From: Rhipicephalus microplus
Lineage: Eukaryota; Arthropoda; Arachnida; Ixodida; Ixodidae
Direction: 5' to 3'
DNA length: 64,000 bases
Assembly: GCF_043290135.1 (NCBI RefSeq)
Contig: NC_134700.1
Coordinates: 82,192,500-82,256,499, forward strand
The notes under the pieces: generated by a model
Told to the model about the DNA's origin: nothing
Databases searched by the model: none
What the model saw: only the letters and a program-made list of their open reading frames with translations
Translations under genes and position numbers: made by a program
Shown here: piece by piece, positions 53,371 through 64,000 of the stretch
Layout: each line of letters starts with the position of its first letter
Position numbering within the stretch: the first letter of the stretch is position 1

Positions 53371-54264
53371 ATGGAATATGCCAGACCACTTCGTCAGAGT
53401 CCGTACAAGGTTTCGACACGAGAACGCGAGGCCGTAAAGAGACAGGTTGATGAAATGCTACGGGATGACATCATCCAGCCGTCCAAAAGTCTATGGGCAT
53501 CCCCCGTGGTGTTGCTGAAGAAGGATGGAACCTTACGTTTCTGCGTCGATTATGACCGCCTCAAAAAAATCCCAAAAAAGGACTTTTATCCTCTCCCACG
53601 AATAGACGACTCACTGGATCGGCTCCATAACGCGAAGTACTTTTCCTCGATAGACCTTGAGACTGGCTATTGGCAAATCGAATTCGACGAAAGAGACCGA
53701 GAGAAGACTGCGTTTATAACACCGGACAGCCTCTTCGAGTTTAAGGTGATGCCCTTCGGTCTTTGCTCAGCGCCTGCCATTTTTCAACACGTTATGGATA
53801 CAGTACTGGCAGGATCGAACTGGCAGACTTGCCTTGTGTACTTGGACGACGTCGTCGTGTTTTCCTTGAGTTTTGACGAGCATCTTCAGCGCCTTGAAGC
53901 TGTACTTCAAGCCATCCAGACGTTCGGACTCACCCTGAAGCCAGAAAAGTGCAGATTTGCGTATCAGGAGCTCTTGTTTCTGGGACACGTGATTAACAAT
54001 CTCGAGTCCATCCCGATCCGCAGAAAGCAGCAGCTATCGCCGACCTCCCGCCGCCCACTGACAAATAGGCAATGCGCCGATTTCTGGGGATGTGCGTCTA
54101 TTATAGGCGGTTCGTCAAAAAGTTCGCCCGCATCGCCGATCCTCTCATTAACCTTACCAAGGCCGACGTGGAGTTCAAGTGGGAAACGCCGCAGGAACAC
54201 GCTTTCTAGGAACTTAAACATCGCCTCCAGACGCCTCCGTTACTTGCCCATTTCGATGAATTAG
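53371..54264 (+). CDS. LTR element 2 reverse transcriptase (motifs intact)
   Basis: 297-codon open frame with the complete Ty3 RT set: [100 protein letters not shown], and YLDDVVVFS with both catalytic Asp, then ETLKPEKC-type text ([20 protein letters not shown]). After about 54,000 the frame drifts out of the expected thumb sequence, so an indel lies near 54,000-54,010. It copies the element RNA by family. Confidence 0.85.
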   Translation: MEYARPLRQSPYKVSTREREAVKRQVDEMLRDDIIQPSKSLWASPVVLLKKDGTLRFCVDYDRLKKIPKKDFYPLPRIDDSLDRLHNAKYFSSIDLETGYWQIEFDERDREKTAFITPDSLFEFKVMPFGLCSAPAIFQHVMDTVLAGSNWQTCLVYLDDVVVFSLSFDEHLQRLEAVLQAIQTFGLTLKPEKCRFAYQELLFLGHVINNLESIPIRRKQQLSPTSRRPLTNRQCADFWGCASIIGGSSKSSPASPILSLTLPRPTWSSSGKRRRNTLSRNLNIASRRLRYLPISMN

Positions 54265-54317
54265 CCGAGACCGAAAAACACACTGACGCAAGAAGCGTAG
54301 GTCTCGGCACCGTTCTT

Positions 54318-54707
54318 GTGCAGAGGGCTGATGGACTGGAAAGGGTTATTAGTTACGCCAGCCGATCGTTATCCAAAGCAGAAGTCAATTATTCCACAAC
54401 AGAAAAGGACTTCTTTGCCATCATCTGGGCTACGTCTAAATTTCGCCCCTACCTTTATGGCAGGCCCTTCAAAGTTGTGAGCGACCACCGCGCTCTATGT
54501 TGGCTAGCTACTTTGAAGGACCCTTCAGGTCGCCTCGCACGATGGAGCCTGAGACTTCAAGAACATGACATTAGTGTCAATTACAAGTCCGCCAAGAAAC
54601 ACTCCGACGCCGACTGCCTCTCTTGTGCGCCTGTCGACCCACCACTGCCCGACGACCCGGATGACGACTACTTCTCGGGAACGACATGCTGTCGACGACT
54701 TCGCTGA
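54318..54707 (+). pseudogene. LTR element 2 RNase H
   Basis: Frame with [53 protein letters not shown] and [20 protein letters not shown]; the first catalytic Asp lies just upstream in the HTDAR text around 54,285, behind a frame break. Removes RNA from the hybrid by family. Confidence 0.82.
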
Positions 54708-55598
54708 ACGACAGCGGGCTGATCCGGAACTTAGGGCCCTAATATAATACCTCGAAAGCAGGACCGCCGAAGGTCCAAAGGTATTCAAGCAAGCACGCAC
54801 TTGCGTTGTTCTTCCTGCGCAACAGTCTTCTCCAAAAAAAGAACTTCTCATTACTTCGAGCCAAGTACCTCCTTGTGGTGCCTTCAAATGTGCGACCAGA
54901 ACTCCTGCATACCCTACATGACAATCCGACGGCAGAGCAACTCGGTGTTCCCGCACGCTCGCGAGAATAGAAAAAAGGTACTACTGGCCACGTCTTACCG
55001 CTGAAGTCACTCATTATGTGGGGACGTGCCGGGATTGTCAGCGAACAAGACACAGCCGACAAGGCCAGAGGGATTTCTGCAGCCCATTGAACCACCTCAC
55101 CGACCATTCCAGCAGATCGGTATGGACCAACTGGGGCTGTTCCCGACGTCGACTTTCGAAAAGAAGTGGATCGCGGTAGCTACTTACTACCTCACCCACT
55201 ACGAAGAGACAAAAGCCCTGCCCAAAGGCAGTGCATCCGAGGTAGCAAAGTTATTCGTCGAAAACGTTGTCTCATGTCACGGAGCCCCGGAGGTCCTCAT
55301 CACCGACAGAAGAACGGCACTTACTGCCGACCTAACTCAAGCGATCTTGGCATACAGCCAGACAAGCCACTGCCGGACGACAGCGTACCACCTACAGACC
55401 AACGGCCTCACCGAGTGGCTAAACAAGACCACCGTCGACATGCTGGCAATGTACGTCGATGTCGAACACAAGACGTGGGACGCCATTCTTCCGTACGTGT
55501 ACTTCGCATACAAAACTGCGGTGCAGGAGACGACGCAGATATGTCCATACAACTTGGTTTACGGAAGCAGTCCGGCAACGACGCTCGACGCCTGTTAA
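54708..55598 (+). pseudogene. LTR element 2 integrase
   Basis: The zinc part survives only as GTCRDCQRTRH near 55,020-55,060 among stops. The core, 55,026-55,598, is open: QQIGMDQLGLFPTS, VLITDRRTALTADLTQAI and LQTNGLTEWLNKTTVDML keep the Asp, Asp and Glu positions, followed by YVYFAYKTAVQETTQICPY. It ends at a stop at 55,598; C-terminal text continues out of frame to about 55,960 (HVNELKQC). Confidence 0.83.
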
Positions 55599-56074
55599 CC
55601 AACGTCACCGACAAAAAAACCTCGATGTTAGTGAGTCCCTTCAGCGTGCCGAAGAAGCCCGACAACTCGCGCGCCTCCGTATCAAGAACAGACGATCGAT
55701 AGCCACCGTTACAATCTTCAACGACGCTTCGTGGTATAGCAGCCCGGTGAGCGGGTTTGAGTGTGGATGCCGATACGCCGATGGGGATTCAGCGAAAAGC
55801 TTCTGCGACGGTACGTCGGACCATACAGGGTGGTTCGACGTCTCGGCTCACTCGATTACGAGGTTGTCCCCGACGGCATCACGAACTCTCAATGATGCCG
55901 ATCGCGACCTCAAGTCATCCATGTCGTGCGCCTCAAGCCATTTCATGCACGTTAACGAACTGAAACAGTGTAATTTGTTGTTGTATTAGTGCTGCATTGC
56001 AGTTTATTGCTTCTACTTTATTGCATTATTGTTGTACTTTCATCTGCCGTAATAGCATTAGGACGATGCCTTTT

Positions 56075-56087
56075 TCAGAGGGGGCGA
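56075..56087 (+). promoter_or_regulatory. Polypurine tract, LTR element 2
   Basis: CAGAGGGGGCGA directly before the 3' LTR. Confidence 0.6.
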
Positions 56088-56473
56088 TGCTACGTTCCTT
56101 TTCTCAAGTTTTGTTGTCGCCCTAATACACTACGTAATTCTCAGGGCAAACCACGCCTGCAGTCTTCGAGAAGCTTCAGGACTGTAGTAGGTCATTTTTA
56201 TAAGATCACGCCCACTCATCGAACTATACAGAATATTCGGGAGCCTACATCACCGCTAGCGATAACGCTAGAACATTCGATGGTAAGTATATAAATGCCA
56301 ACGCGCTTCGCCACTTGTCAGTTGATCGACGGCTGACGATCCGTTCGCCGCTATTAGTGAAGGTCTGCTACTGTAATATGACTTTCTTTTTACCGGGCAC
56401 ACGTTCGCCCTAATAAACAGTTTAACTTTCATCGTACTGTTTGCTTCTTTGTCGCCGTCACGACCCTGTGACA
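56088..56473 (+). repeat. LTR element 2, 3' LTR
   Basis: TGCTACGTTCCTTTTCTCAA..ACCCTGTGACA; matches the 5' LTR along its length with scattered substitutions. Confidence 0.9.
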
Positions 56474-56987
56474 ATATATTTATTGAGAGCCTGAAAATCG
56501 AATGTTAAGTGGAGCTTAATTCAGTTGTCTTAGGTGCAGACGTGTTCTCTTTTTTGTGTGTGTTTTTATGTCATTTCTTAAAAGTTTTTTTCAAGCTTAG
56601 AAGTTTGAATTACTACTTGTTAGTGCTAGGGAATTCATTTTCCACCCTCTCCCTGCGTAAGTGAAATAGTGTTATAAGCAAGGCACTGTCCGATTCATGG
56701 CCTATATCCCAAAGTGGGTTGTGCCAAGATATTAAGGAACTATTCAACCAACCAACCAATCTTTTGTATCCACCTATGCATACCAATAATATTTGTTATA
56801 ATTTTAAAATTTCAAAAATAGGGTGTTTATTTATTTTATACCGGTTACTAATAAAGAAACATATTTGTACAACTGAGTGAGCATAAATATTTCATTTTAA
56901 ATTCTGTTGACTTCATTCTTTTGCCTTCATTACTCTAACAGTTGATAAGACTCTAAAAACCACTCTACTCCTGGCTAATCCTCTTTA
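56474..56987. other. LINE-E 3' UTR candidate and AT-rich spacer
   Basis: No gene. 56,474-56,760 may be the displaced 3' UTR of LINE-E, ending in CAACCAACCAACCAATC. From there to 56,960 the sequence is AT-rich; a pyrimidine tract and CTTTAG at about 56,970-56,987 could be a 3' splice site for the next feature. Confidence 0.4.
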
Positions 56988-58487
56988 GTGGGTATGAGCC
57001 ACAAGAGGAAGTGGACAAGAACAAGAACAAGATAGCTGACTTCTACCAGATGCTTCAAGGCGCACGGAAAGCGCCCAGCATGTTCCTGGCAGGACCAGTG
57101 ACACCAAGCTCGTTTCTACCATTCGTAGAATTGGCCGCACAAGATAATCGAGAATGCGGAAATCATTCATACAAACCCGCGTCAAGACCGATCAACAACT
57201 GCATGCAGACAGCGGCAGCAAGGGCCACGACGACTGGTGCGACACCAAACAGAGTTGAGATGCCGCTTCAGGCGAGTGCGATTCTTGCTTTGCAGACCAC
57301 CGCGCCACTGTGGCCTTCGGCTTTTTTCGGGTTAGCTTCTGAATGGAACCACCGAAATAAGCCAAAGCACCCACATGAGAACACATCGAAGCGCAGAGCT
57401 ATGTCACCTATTCAGCGCTCTGACGAAAACAACGCGGCGGAATTCATAAAGCAGCCGCTACAATCGTGTATGAAAAAAGCCATCACGTGCGAATTTGGCC
57501 AGGACTACGTTTGAAGATAATACTCGGATAGCTGCTACACAGTCACCTCATAGTAAAAACAACGGCGTGTCTGAGCCCCACGACACTTCTCACGCTTTTC
57601 AGCCCAGACGCATGCGCTTTTATCTTAAGTTACCGAAAAATCACAGAAAGGCTCCGCAGCAAGACTCTCCTCAAGTCGAGCTTCTCCACCAGCCAAAGCT
57701 TCTTCAACCTACGCCCTGTGAACGCAGTATGGACACGACAGAAGTTCACTCTACCGAAATAACAACTTACGTTGGGAGCCAGTCACTCTGTAATTCGACG
57801 GAGCTGACGTCAGCGCTCGAGGTACATTCTTCTGGTTCATCAACTGATACGGCTAGCAGTAGCGATGTTAGTGTGGCGTCTAGTGGTATATCAGTCTACG
57901 CATTGACATCAGACACTTCGCAGCCTGGCGAGAGTACAGAAAAATTGCCGCCGATTACCAACCCAGTGCAGTGGCCCAGCGACCTTAATATGCAGCCGCC
58001 CACCAGAGGTTTTATGAGGAGCATTTCGAGACCAGTGGGCCTTCTGCAGCACTACTTTACTCGGGTTAATGACGGTGTCTGGACATTGCATAGCATGACT
58101 GAGACCAATACTGTGACCTCCACGGCTATTGAGAACAGCAGCGGCCACCGTACGTCGAGCCAGGGCCTAGTTGTGTCGAGCTTTCCAGCGCGTGCTGCCT
58201 GCCTTGGTATATGTCTAGCGTTGAGTGCCCTGGTGTCTTTCTGGGCGTGTTATACCATTGCGGCCGCCACCTTCGCAGGCTGGGAGACATCAGACACTAC
58301 GGGCAACCCAGTGATGGTTCGGGCTCCCGATGAAGAAGTGTTGAGCCCTTCTAGGAAGCAACGTGTCTTCTACTGGAACGTTCCTGATTCGCCATTGGTA
58401 AAAGATGTTTCGTTTTCATCGTCTCAAGACGTTGCTGAGAGTGACGCAACAGAAGAAATTGCCGCAGTCGCGACTGTAGCAAAATAA
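56988..58487 (+). pseudogene. Possible host coding exon, single-pass membrane protein, with a frameshift
   Basis: Two long plus-strand frames, 57,011-57,514 and 57,495-58,487, neither starting with ATG, overlap and would join through one indel, most simply in the A6 run at 57,473-57,478. An AG after a pyrimidine tract at about 56,987 suggests an exon start. The joined product would have about 500 residues: a Ser/Thr/Pro-rich, probably disordered first part, one hydrophobic helix (AACLGICLALSALVSFW.. , residues about 234-262 of the second frame) and a 60-residue tail. The stop TAA lies within AATAAA (58,482-58,487). I do not recognise a family. The layout recalls type II membrane proteins with a long cytoplasmic N-terminus. 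It has no repeat-element motif, so it may be the only host gene here. Confidence 0.4.
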
Positions 58488-59160
58488 AGTAAGAAAAAGT
58501 GCCAGACAAGGAAAGATGAATAGCACCTTTCTCACTATTAATTCTACTTGCTTACTTACTCATTGGTAGTCTCGTTCCCATGTCCGTACGACATTCGTAT
58601 TGTACTCTAATGACTGCTTTTTCAACAAGTATACCGACAAGTTCAAAAATATTTATCAGGTATATCGACAAGTTAAATATATGTTTAAGTAATTAGGTTG
58701 ATAGGAAGATGAAACCAGCGAAAAACCGCGCGATGATGGCAAAAAAGGAAAACCACACAGGACAAGCAAGCGCTCGACTTACAATTTAATGTTTATTGAA
58801 GACCTGCGTACAACGCCCCTCCCCCTCCCAAGAATCCACAGAGCATGAATGAAGAGGCGCTCTGAGCAATTTCGAACACAATAAATGGGTGTCAGCCTTT
58901 TAGGAAGTCTTGGGCTTGTGTCACAGCATGCATCTTATATTTACTACGCAATATTGGCTTCAAAAAGAGGTTTTAGGGTGCTTGTGGCAAGATGGCAGTG
59001 CTTGTTGAAGCTAGCACAACCCTCTTCAAATCTTTTAGGCTGTCGCCCCTTGCAATATTAAGACAAATCATTCTCAAATGTCGGCCGTCTTTTAACTAAA
59101 TTTGAGTAATGAGGCCAATCAATCAGCTATTACAGAGAGGGAGAGTACAGAAATTCATAG
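58488..59160. other. No gene recognised
   Basis: AT-rich spacer; a short stretch around 58,735-58,800 (CACACAGGACAAGCAAGCGC) looks like part of a dispersed repeat. Confidence 0.5.
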
Positions 59161-59164
59161 CCTC

Positions 59165-60107
59165 CTTCAGAACATATCATCATCAGAAGCAGCAGCAGCC
59201 AGACTATGTCGACTGCAGGACATATGCCTTTCCAATGTTCTGCCAACTAACTAGGTCCTGTGCATGCTGCTACCACTTTATACGCGCAAATATGTTCTTC
59301 TTACCTGCTCACCTAACTTTCTGTCTTCACCTAATCCGCTTGCCTTCCCTGGAAATCCAGTCAGTTCCCCTAAATGACCAGCCGTTGTCTTTTCTACGCG
59401 CTACATGCCCAGCCCATGCCCATTTTCTCTTCTGCATTTCAACTATAATATGTTTAACCGAAATTATTGCGTGATCGACTCTGCTCTCTTTTTTCCCCTT
59501 AAGGTTAAACGCATCATTTTCATTTCCATCTCTCGCAGCGTTAACCTCAATATACCCGAACCCTGTTTGTAAACCTCCAGGTTTCTGCTATATAGGTAAG
59601 TACCGGCAAATATACAGCTGTTATATACCTTTCTCTAAGTGATAGTGCAATCTACCAGTCATGATTTGAGAGTGCTTGCCGAATGTGCTCTACCTCTTTC
59701 TTAATATTCTAGTTACTTCAATCTCGTGGTTCAGCTACGCAGTTATCATCTATCATAGGGGCACTTAATTTTTCACAACTTCAATTGCATGATTTTTTTA
59801 TCTCCCAGCGCTGTACTCTTCCGAGATTTCTCTACAATGATTTTGTCTTCTGGAGATTAACTTTAAGACTTATCTTTCTGCTCTCGTTGTCTAATTTTGT
59901 AATCATGACTTCTAATTGGTCCCCTGAGTTACTCAGCAATCCAATGTCATCGGCGAAGCGCAGGTTACTTAGGTACTTTCCGTTAACTCTTACCCTTAAC
60001 TCTTCCCACTCTAGGCCTCGGAAAACCTCCTGTAAGCAAGCGGTTAGTAGCAGTGGGGAGATTGTATCCCCCTGTCTAACACCCTTCTTGATTGGTATTT
60101 TGTCGTT
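59165..60107 (-). mobile_element. RTE-type LINE 3' fragment
   Basis: Minus-strand, 5'-truncated RTE-type LINE. In sense it encodes, with many breaks, RQGDTISPLLLTACLQEVF, RVNGKYLSNLRFADDIGLLS (catalytic FADD at about 59,947-59,967) and DQLEVMITKLDNES, then thumb sequence with indels, and ends in a GAT-rich tail near 59,175. RTE elements have no RNase H. I recognise the text as a highly repeated family of tick genomes; this is recall, not a search. Confidence 0.78.
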
Positions 60108-60435
60108 TCAAGGACAGAGGATCAAGTCATGACGGGGCAGCGTCAGTAAATAAAAGCTGTGCAACTCTATAGGCCAAAGAAGCTTCCTAGAACAGGGGTA
60201 GAAAGGCGACTCTCAATTTTGAGGAAAGACACAGGAATGCAAAAGTTCATCTTGAATTCTACGTACGCTCCCTTAAAGTATTTAATTTGAGCAGCATGCG
60301 CCTTCCATTTGGTGCTGTATGCGTGGTCTCGCGAGGCTTGTCGCATGCGTTTGACGTATTATGCTCAATCTCGAATAGCCATTTTAGCGCCTGCTTGTGT
60401 CTCGCAGCGGTGACTAGTGTCTGCCTCGTCGCTGT
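60108..60435. other. No gene recognised
   Basis: Spacer between RTE and SINE. A short Cys/Val-rich frame at 60,287-60,598 is probably chance. Confidence 0.5.
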
Positions 60436-60515
60436 AGTGATTACGGTGCTCGGCTGCAGAAACGAAGGTCGCGGGATCCATCACGGCTGCGGTGGTCGCA
60501 TCACGGTAGAGGCGA
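60436..60515 (+). mobile_element. Truncated tRNA-derived SINE
   Basis: TGTAGTGATTACGGTGCTCG and, further on, GGTCGCGGGATCC resemble the A and B boxes of a tRNA promoter, followed by the GGCTGCGGTGGTCGCAT text of a SINE common in ticks. It stops at the tail of LINE-F. Not a functional tRNA. Confidence 0.6.
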
Positions 60516-60635
60516 GAAGGAGGAGGAGAAATAAACATTTATTGAAACGACATACAAAGGTTTCCGTAGGTGGAGCCCTTATTCCAGAGCCCCACTAGCC
60601 CGAGCAGCTCACTCGGCCTGGTCCAAGGTTGCCCT

Positions 60636-62360
60636 CTAGCTTCGCAGGTCCTGCCGGGTGAGTCGCACCTCCCACGACCTTTTAATTTCGTTTCGTGTGA
60701 GGAGGGGTGAGTTACCCTCTGGTGGTCTTTGTTGGCAAGTCCAAGAGATGTGCTTGAGTGTCGGTGTGTCACCGCACCAAGGGCAGCGGTCAGCAAATTG
60801 GGATGGCCGGATTTTGCTATGTGTGTGTATGTTGGGATATGTGTTTGTCTGTATTCGTCTCCAATCCCTCGATTGCCAGCGGGTGAGTTTACGGTAGGGT
60901 GGCGCCATCATCTGCTGGGCCAGTCTTTGGCTCTCAAGGATATGTCGCGGTAGCGTAGGTGTGAAGTAATCCGTCCCGGTCGGTATGTCCGTGGCTCGCA
61001 AAGTTAATGCTCAAGCCATGGCATTCGTGATGCGATCCGGTCCAGGCACAGTGTTCTTTTTGAAAGGTTGCGTTGCAATGTCCACTTCTGCGAGTGATAT
61101 TGATTCATCAAGGGCAGGGTTTGACAGACGAATATAGGGTGTTATAGTTGTCCGTGTGGATTTTTCGCCCATGTACGTGTCTTGGAGTTCGCGAACAAGG
61201 TCGGCGTCTGTGCCTACGTAGTCATTAGGTATACGCTTCAGGGCTAGCGTGCTTTATCTTTGTGTGGTACCAGGAGTAAGCATATTACGAAGCATTTCCC
61301 AAGTTCTTTTCGTGCTTGAATTTCCCCAAAAAGAGTCGCACAGGCTCCTCCAGTTAGAAGTACACAGTTCTTGTGAGTACGCATTGGCTGCCTCCGTGAT
61401 TTGTGCTATGAGCTTTCTGAGCTTTCGGTTGTGCCGCTGCCTCTTTCATCTTTTTATGAGGCTGCGTCTTGCCTCTCATAGGTGGAGGAGATGGCTGTCA
61501 ATGGCCTGGTTTTGCGGTATTGTTCTGAATCGTTTAGTTGCTTGATCTGCTGCCTCCTGTATATAAGTCACTCAGTCTTTTATTGTGTTGAGGGCCTGAG
61601 TACCAGTTCGGCACTCCCTAAATTTCCTCTAATCTGTGAGACATGCAGTACCAGTCGGTTGTCTTATGTTTGCCGTTTGTGCGGAGATGCTGAGGATGTA
61701 ATCATTGCTTCCCCGTGTTTCGTGTAGGTTTGTCCAAATTACTCCTCGTTCATTGCTTACAAAACTTAGTTTAGGGGCGGTGTCTCTGGCTACGCTGTTT
61801 CCCAGTCTTGTGGGAGAGTCTCGTTGCATGACGAGCACTAAATCAGGAGCCTGCGTTCCCTTCATCGAGTTGATTTCTTTGATTACATCCCTTTTGTAGC
61901 CCCACTTTGTATGCCAGACATTGAAATTCCCAAGAAATAGGACTCTGTCATCTCGTTTCGCGCTGTTTATAGCATGGCAGATAATTGGTGTGAAGTCCGC
62001 CATCCGATCTCGAGGTGAACTATAGCCATTCGTGACAATGTTTTTCGGGTGACCTCTTTTCATAGGCCATACTGTTGATACTTGATGTGCTATGTCAACC
62101 CCTGGTACAGTTTCAACGCTAACAACGAGATCCTTCAAAACCAAAATAGCCGTCCCCCTGTTGTTTGGGTTTGTGTTAAGTGTGTATCTCAATACTGAGC
62201 GTTTTAGTGTCCCTGCTTCTTGCAAGCATATAAAATCAGGTGCAATTGCGGCGGATTGCACAAACTGTGTTAGCGAAGATTCTTTGCTGCGCAAGGAGCG
62301 GCAGTTCCACTGCCATAACTCGACATTTTCTTGGTCGCGTGTGATTGGTCTAGCCATCAT
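60636..62360 (-). pseudogene. LINE-F ORF2: endonuclease and zinc motif, RT core deleted
   Basis: 62,360-61,629 is a 243-codon endonuclease frame: ENVELWQWNCRSLRSKES, FICLQEAGTL, GNFNVWHTKWGY (usual GDFN), RLGNSVARDTAPKLSFVS and NDYIL where SDHxxL is expected, so two catalytic positions are changed. 61,630-61,020 is broken linker and the first RT text, PGPDRITNAMA. At about 61,010-61,018 the sequence jumps to RATDIPTGTDYFTPT and CPWCGDTPTLKHISWTC, the C-terminal zinc motif. The RT catalytic domain and RNase H are gone, so only nicking or RNA binding could ever have remained. Confidence 0.78.
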
Positions 62361-62739
62361 AAAGGCTCTCAGTTGTATCCGTGTCAGTCGTTGCAGACAC
62401 TTTAGGACAGCGGCCTCCAGGGCTTGAGCTTCCCCGTTTCCTTGGTTTTTTTTTCACTCCTTTGATGGATTCGTCGACATAATTGTTAAGATTGCCCAGC
62501 TCTACAAATAGAACTGGCAGTTGGGTTTCTATGTCTTGCAGCTGTCCCTATACACTGTGCGGCTGCAAAGTAGCTGGTTGTGTTGCGCTGGGTTCCATTT
62601 GCGTCTGTTGATTTTGTGTGCTCTGGTCAATTGTTCTAATAGCCAAAAGTTGTTTGCGTGCTGCTTCCTTTGTCTGTAGTGCCACAAAGTTAGATTGAAG
62701 TAGCTTAATTTCTGCGATTATTCTTTTATATTCCTTGTG

Positions 62740-63112
62740 TTATGTGATTGGTGTGGTCGTGTGAGATGCGGCATCAGCCCAGCTTACCGGCGTAGTGGCA
62801 GGTGGAGTTTGCTGCTGCTGCCCCAGAGGTCTAGCGCTGGCATGACTGGGAGTCTGTGATTCGCTGCTTTCTGCCTCATGTGGTTTGTTGCTCATTTCTG
62901 CGACCTTGACCTGGATGTTGGTTTGCATGGAGGTGGAGACTTGGAGGCGGTGCGCTGCGTTTCCCTCGTGGCGTGTCCGATGCTGTATCGGCTCGTCGAC
63001 CGTGGTTTTCTGTCGTCTCGATGCTCCGACATCTCTTCTTCTGATGAAAACCAGCGTAACCACTTACGCTTAGCACTGGGTGCATGCTGTTACGAAGCCG
63101 AGACGCCAACAC
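62740..63112 (-). pseudogene. LINE-F ORF1 remnant
   Basis: Two overlapping minus-strand frames. One encodes QTNIQVKVAEMSNKPHEAES and QQQQTPPATTPVSWADAASH; the WADAAS phrase is typical of I-type LINE ORF1 proteins after the knuckle. No knuckle is left. Frame break near 62,900-63,000. Confidence 0.55.
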
Positions 63113-63150
63113 GGTCCCGAAGGCGCCACTCCTCCAAACTCCACCACCAA

Positions 63151-63440
63151 GTTCACCAGCCGTTTGGTAGCGTAGGTTTCTAAGCTCGCGACTGCTTCTG
63201 CGCAGAGCTGATAGACGAGTGGACGAGATGACGGTGAGTTAAGACAAGGTTTATGTACAGCATAGAAATAGAGGCGTTACTAATTCGGCACTGGGGCTGA
63301 CAGCTTAGGGACTCGAAGAGCCGAGATGTCTTCTCTGACACATACGTCTACTCCTGGCGACGCGCCCCAGGGATGTTTTCAAGACACTGGGGGGATTCTT
63401 CAAGACACTGGGGGGATGCAGCGGTCGCACTACAGAAAAG
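63151..63440. other. No gene; small tandem duplication
   Basis: Spacer. TCAAGACACTGGGGGGAT occurs twice in a row at about 63,379-63,419. Confidence 0.55.
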
Positions 63441-64000
63441 TTAAAGGTGGTCACGTAGGCCTGTAGTCCTCAAGAAGCACAAGACAGCTTTGACTGCTTT
63501 TTGTGCCGACAAAAGGTGAGGATGGTCTTCCAGTAGCATCTGCATGGAGAGTGGACCATCGTCCGATTGTCGCGATGCGTCCGAAAGCTTCTGTCTTTCA
63601 GAGGCAAATCGAGGGCAATGGCATATCAGATGCTCAATGTCTTCTTTGGTGCTGCAGACGTCGCATTCCAAATTATCGGTCAATTTGATGAGGGTTGTAT
63701 ATGTTTTTGTGAAGGCAACCCCCAATCAAAGGCGCCAAAAAAGCGAAGCTTCACGTCGAGGAAGTCCGGATGTAGGTCGAAGTTCCAGTCGAGGGTTTAT
63801 TTGGTAGAGTCTCGCATGTTTTTGTTTGGGGTGTTCCACTCCAGCAGACACAGACTACGTGCCGGGTGACGAAGTTACTTTGCAGCGTCCGTCCTTGACA
63901 AAGGAATCGGAACGGTGTGCTCTTTTTGTGAGATGTGCGAGCCACGTTGTCTGCGGAATCATTGCCACTGATCCCACAATAGCCAGGTAGCCACTGAAAC
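63441..64000 (-). pseudogene. LINE-G fragment: RNase H end and zinc motif
   Basis: Minus strand, cut by the right edge. From 64,000 down it encodes FQWLPGYCGISGNDSADNVA, the RNase H C-terminal motif (PGH is PGY here), and ARTSHKKSTPFRFL; after a frame change 63,725-63,441 encodes YTTLIKLTDNLECDVCSTKE and IEHLICHCPRF, the C-terminal zinc motif, then ends with LCFLRTTGLRDHL. An I/R1-type LINE; the rest lies outside the window. Confidence 0.72.

Larger units (their letters stand above)
52112..56473 (+). mobile_element. Ty3-type LTR retrotransposon 2, gag-less
   Basis: 4,362 bp with LTRs of 385 bp (52,112-52,496) and 386 bp (56,088-56,473), TG..CA ends. Only about 250 bp separate the 5' LTR from protease-like text, so gag is missing. 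Protease, RT, RNase H and integrase follow in Ty3 order. No clear target duplication. Needs gag from elsewhere to move, even if its frames were intact. Confidence 0.9.
60516..63150 (-). mobile_element. LINE-F, I-type LINE with internal deletion
   Basis: Minus-strand LINE: ORF1 remnant (63,112-62,740), linker, endonuclease (62,360-61,629), start of RT (to about 61,018), then directly the C-terminal zinc region (61,001-60,636) and 3' end with AATAAATGTTTATTTC. The RT core and RNase H are missing in one step. Confidence 0.78.

Noticed and set aside
60436..60515. A tRNA gene
   Set aside because: Boxes are degenerate and no cloverleaf closes; it matches a tRNA-derived SINE instead.

Overview
The window reads as an accessory, repeat-packed stretch of an arthropod nuclear genome, most likely a hard tick (Ixodidae). 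The basis is the repertoire: several LINEs of the I/R1 type with RNase H, a CR1/L2-like LINE, an RTE LINE and a tRNA-derived SINE whose wording I associate with tick genomes, a Penelope-like element, PIF/Harbinger DNA transposons, Ty3-type LTR elements and long (TA)n runs. The tick assignment is inference. No bacterial operons, rRNA, functional tRNA or CRISPR array were seen.

Layout. 1-13,627 and 31,690-44,920 are two diverged copies (about 1% differences in the stretch I compared, plus indels) of one composite block: a minus-strand I-type LINE (LINE-A) split by a PIF/Harbinger transposon (49-bp TIRs, TAA target duplication), then a (TA)n run, then a minus-strand Penelope-like element with a hammerhead-ribozyme-like 3' end. 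Between the copies lie two decayed plus-strand LINEs (LINE-B 13,630-17,430; LINE-C about 17,432-22,015), a short-LTR gag remnant (22,506-24,210) carrying a perfect 126-bp palindrome, and a nearly intact CR1/L2-like LINE (LINE-D, 24,347-28,976). 28,977-30,880 holds no recognisable gene. After copy 2 come an inverted Penelope tail, a Ty3-type element (46,014-51,257), a LINE fragment (LINE-E) itself split by a second, gag-less Ty3-type element (52,112-56,473), a possible host coding exon (about 56,988-58,487), an RTE fragment, a truncated SINE, an internally deleted I-type LINE (LINE-F) and the 3' part of another LINE (LINE-G) running off the right edge.

The most interesting unit is LINE-D. It starts with in-frame 294-bp tandem monomers, each carrying a perfect CRE (TGACGTCA) and a TATA-like box about 31 bp before the next monomer. 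Its ORF1 contains a canonical 2A motif (DVELNPGP). ORF2 has no ATG ahead of its endonuclease, but ORF1 ends with an in-phase A AAA AAC heptamer that would shift ribosomes -1 into ORF2. Together these suggest a self-promoting element that makes three proteins from one transcript by two recoding events. Almost everything else is inactivated by stops, frameshifts, deletions or nested insertions.
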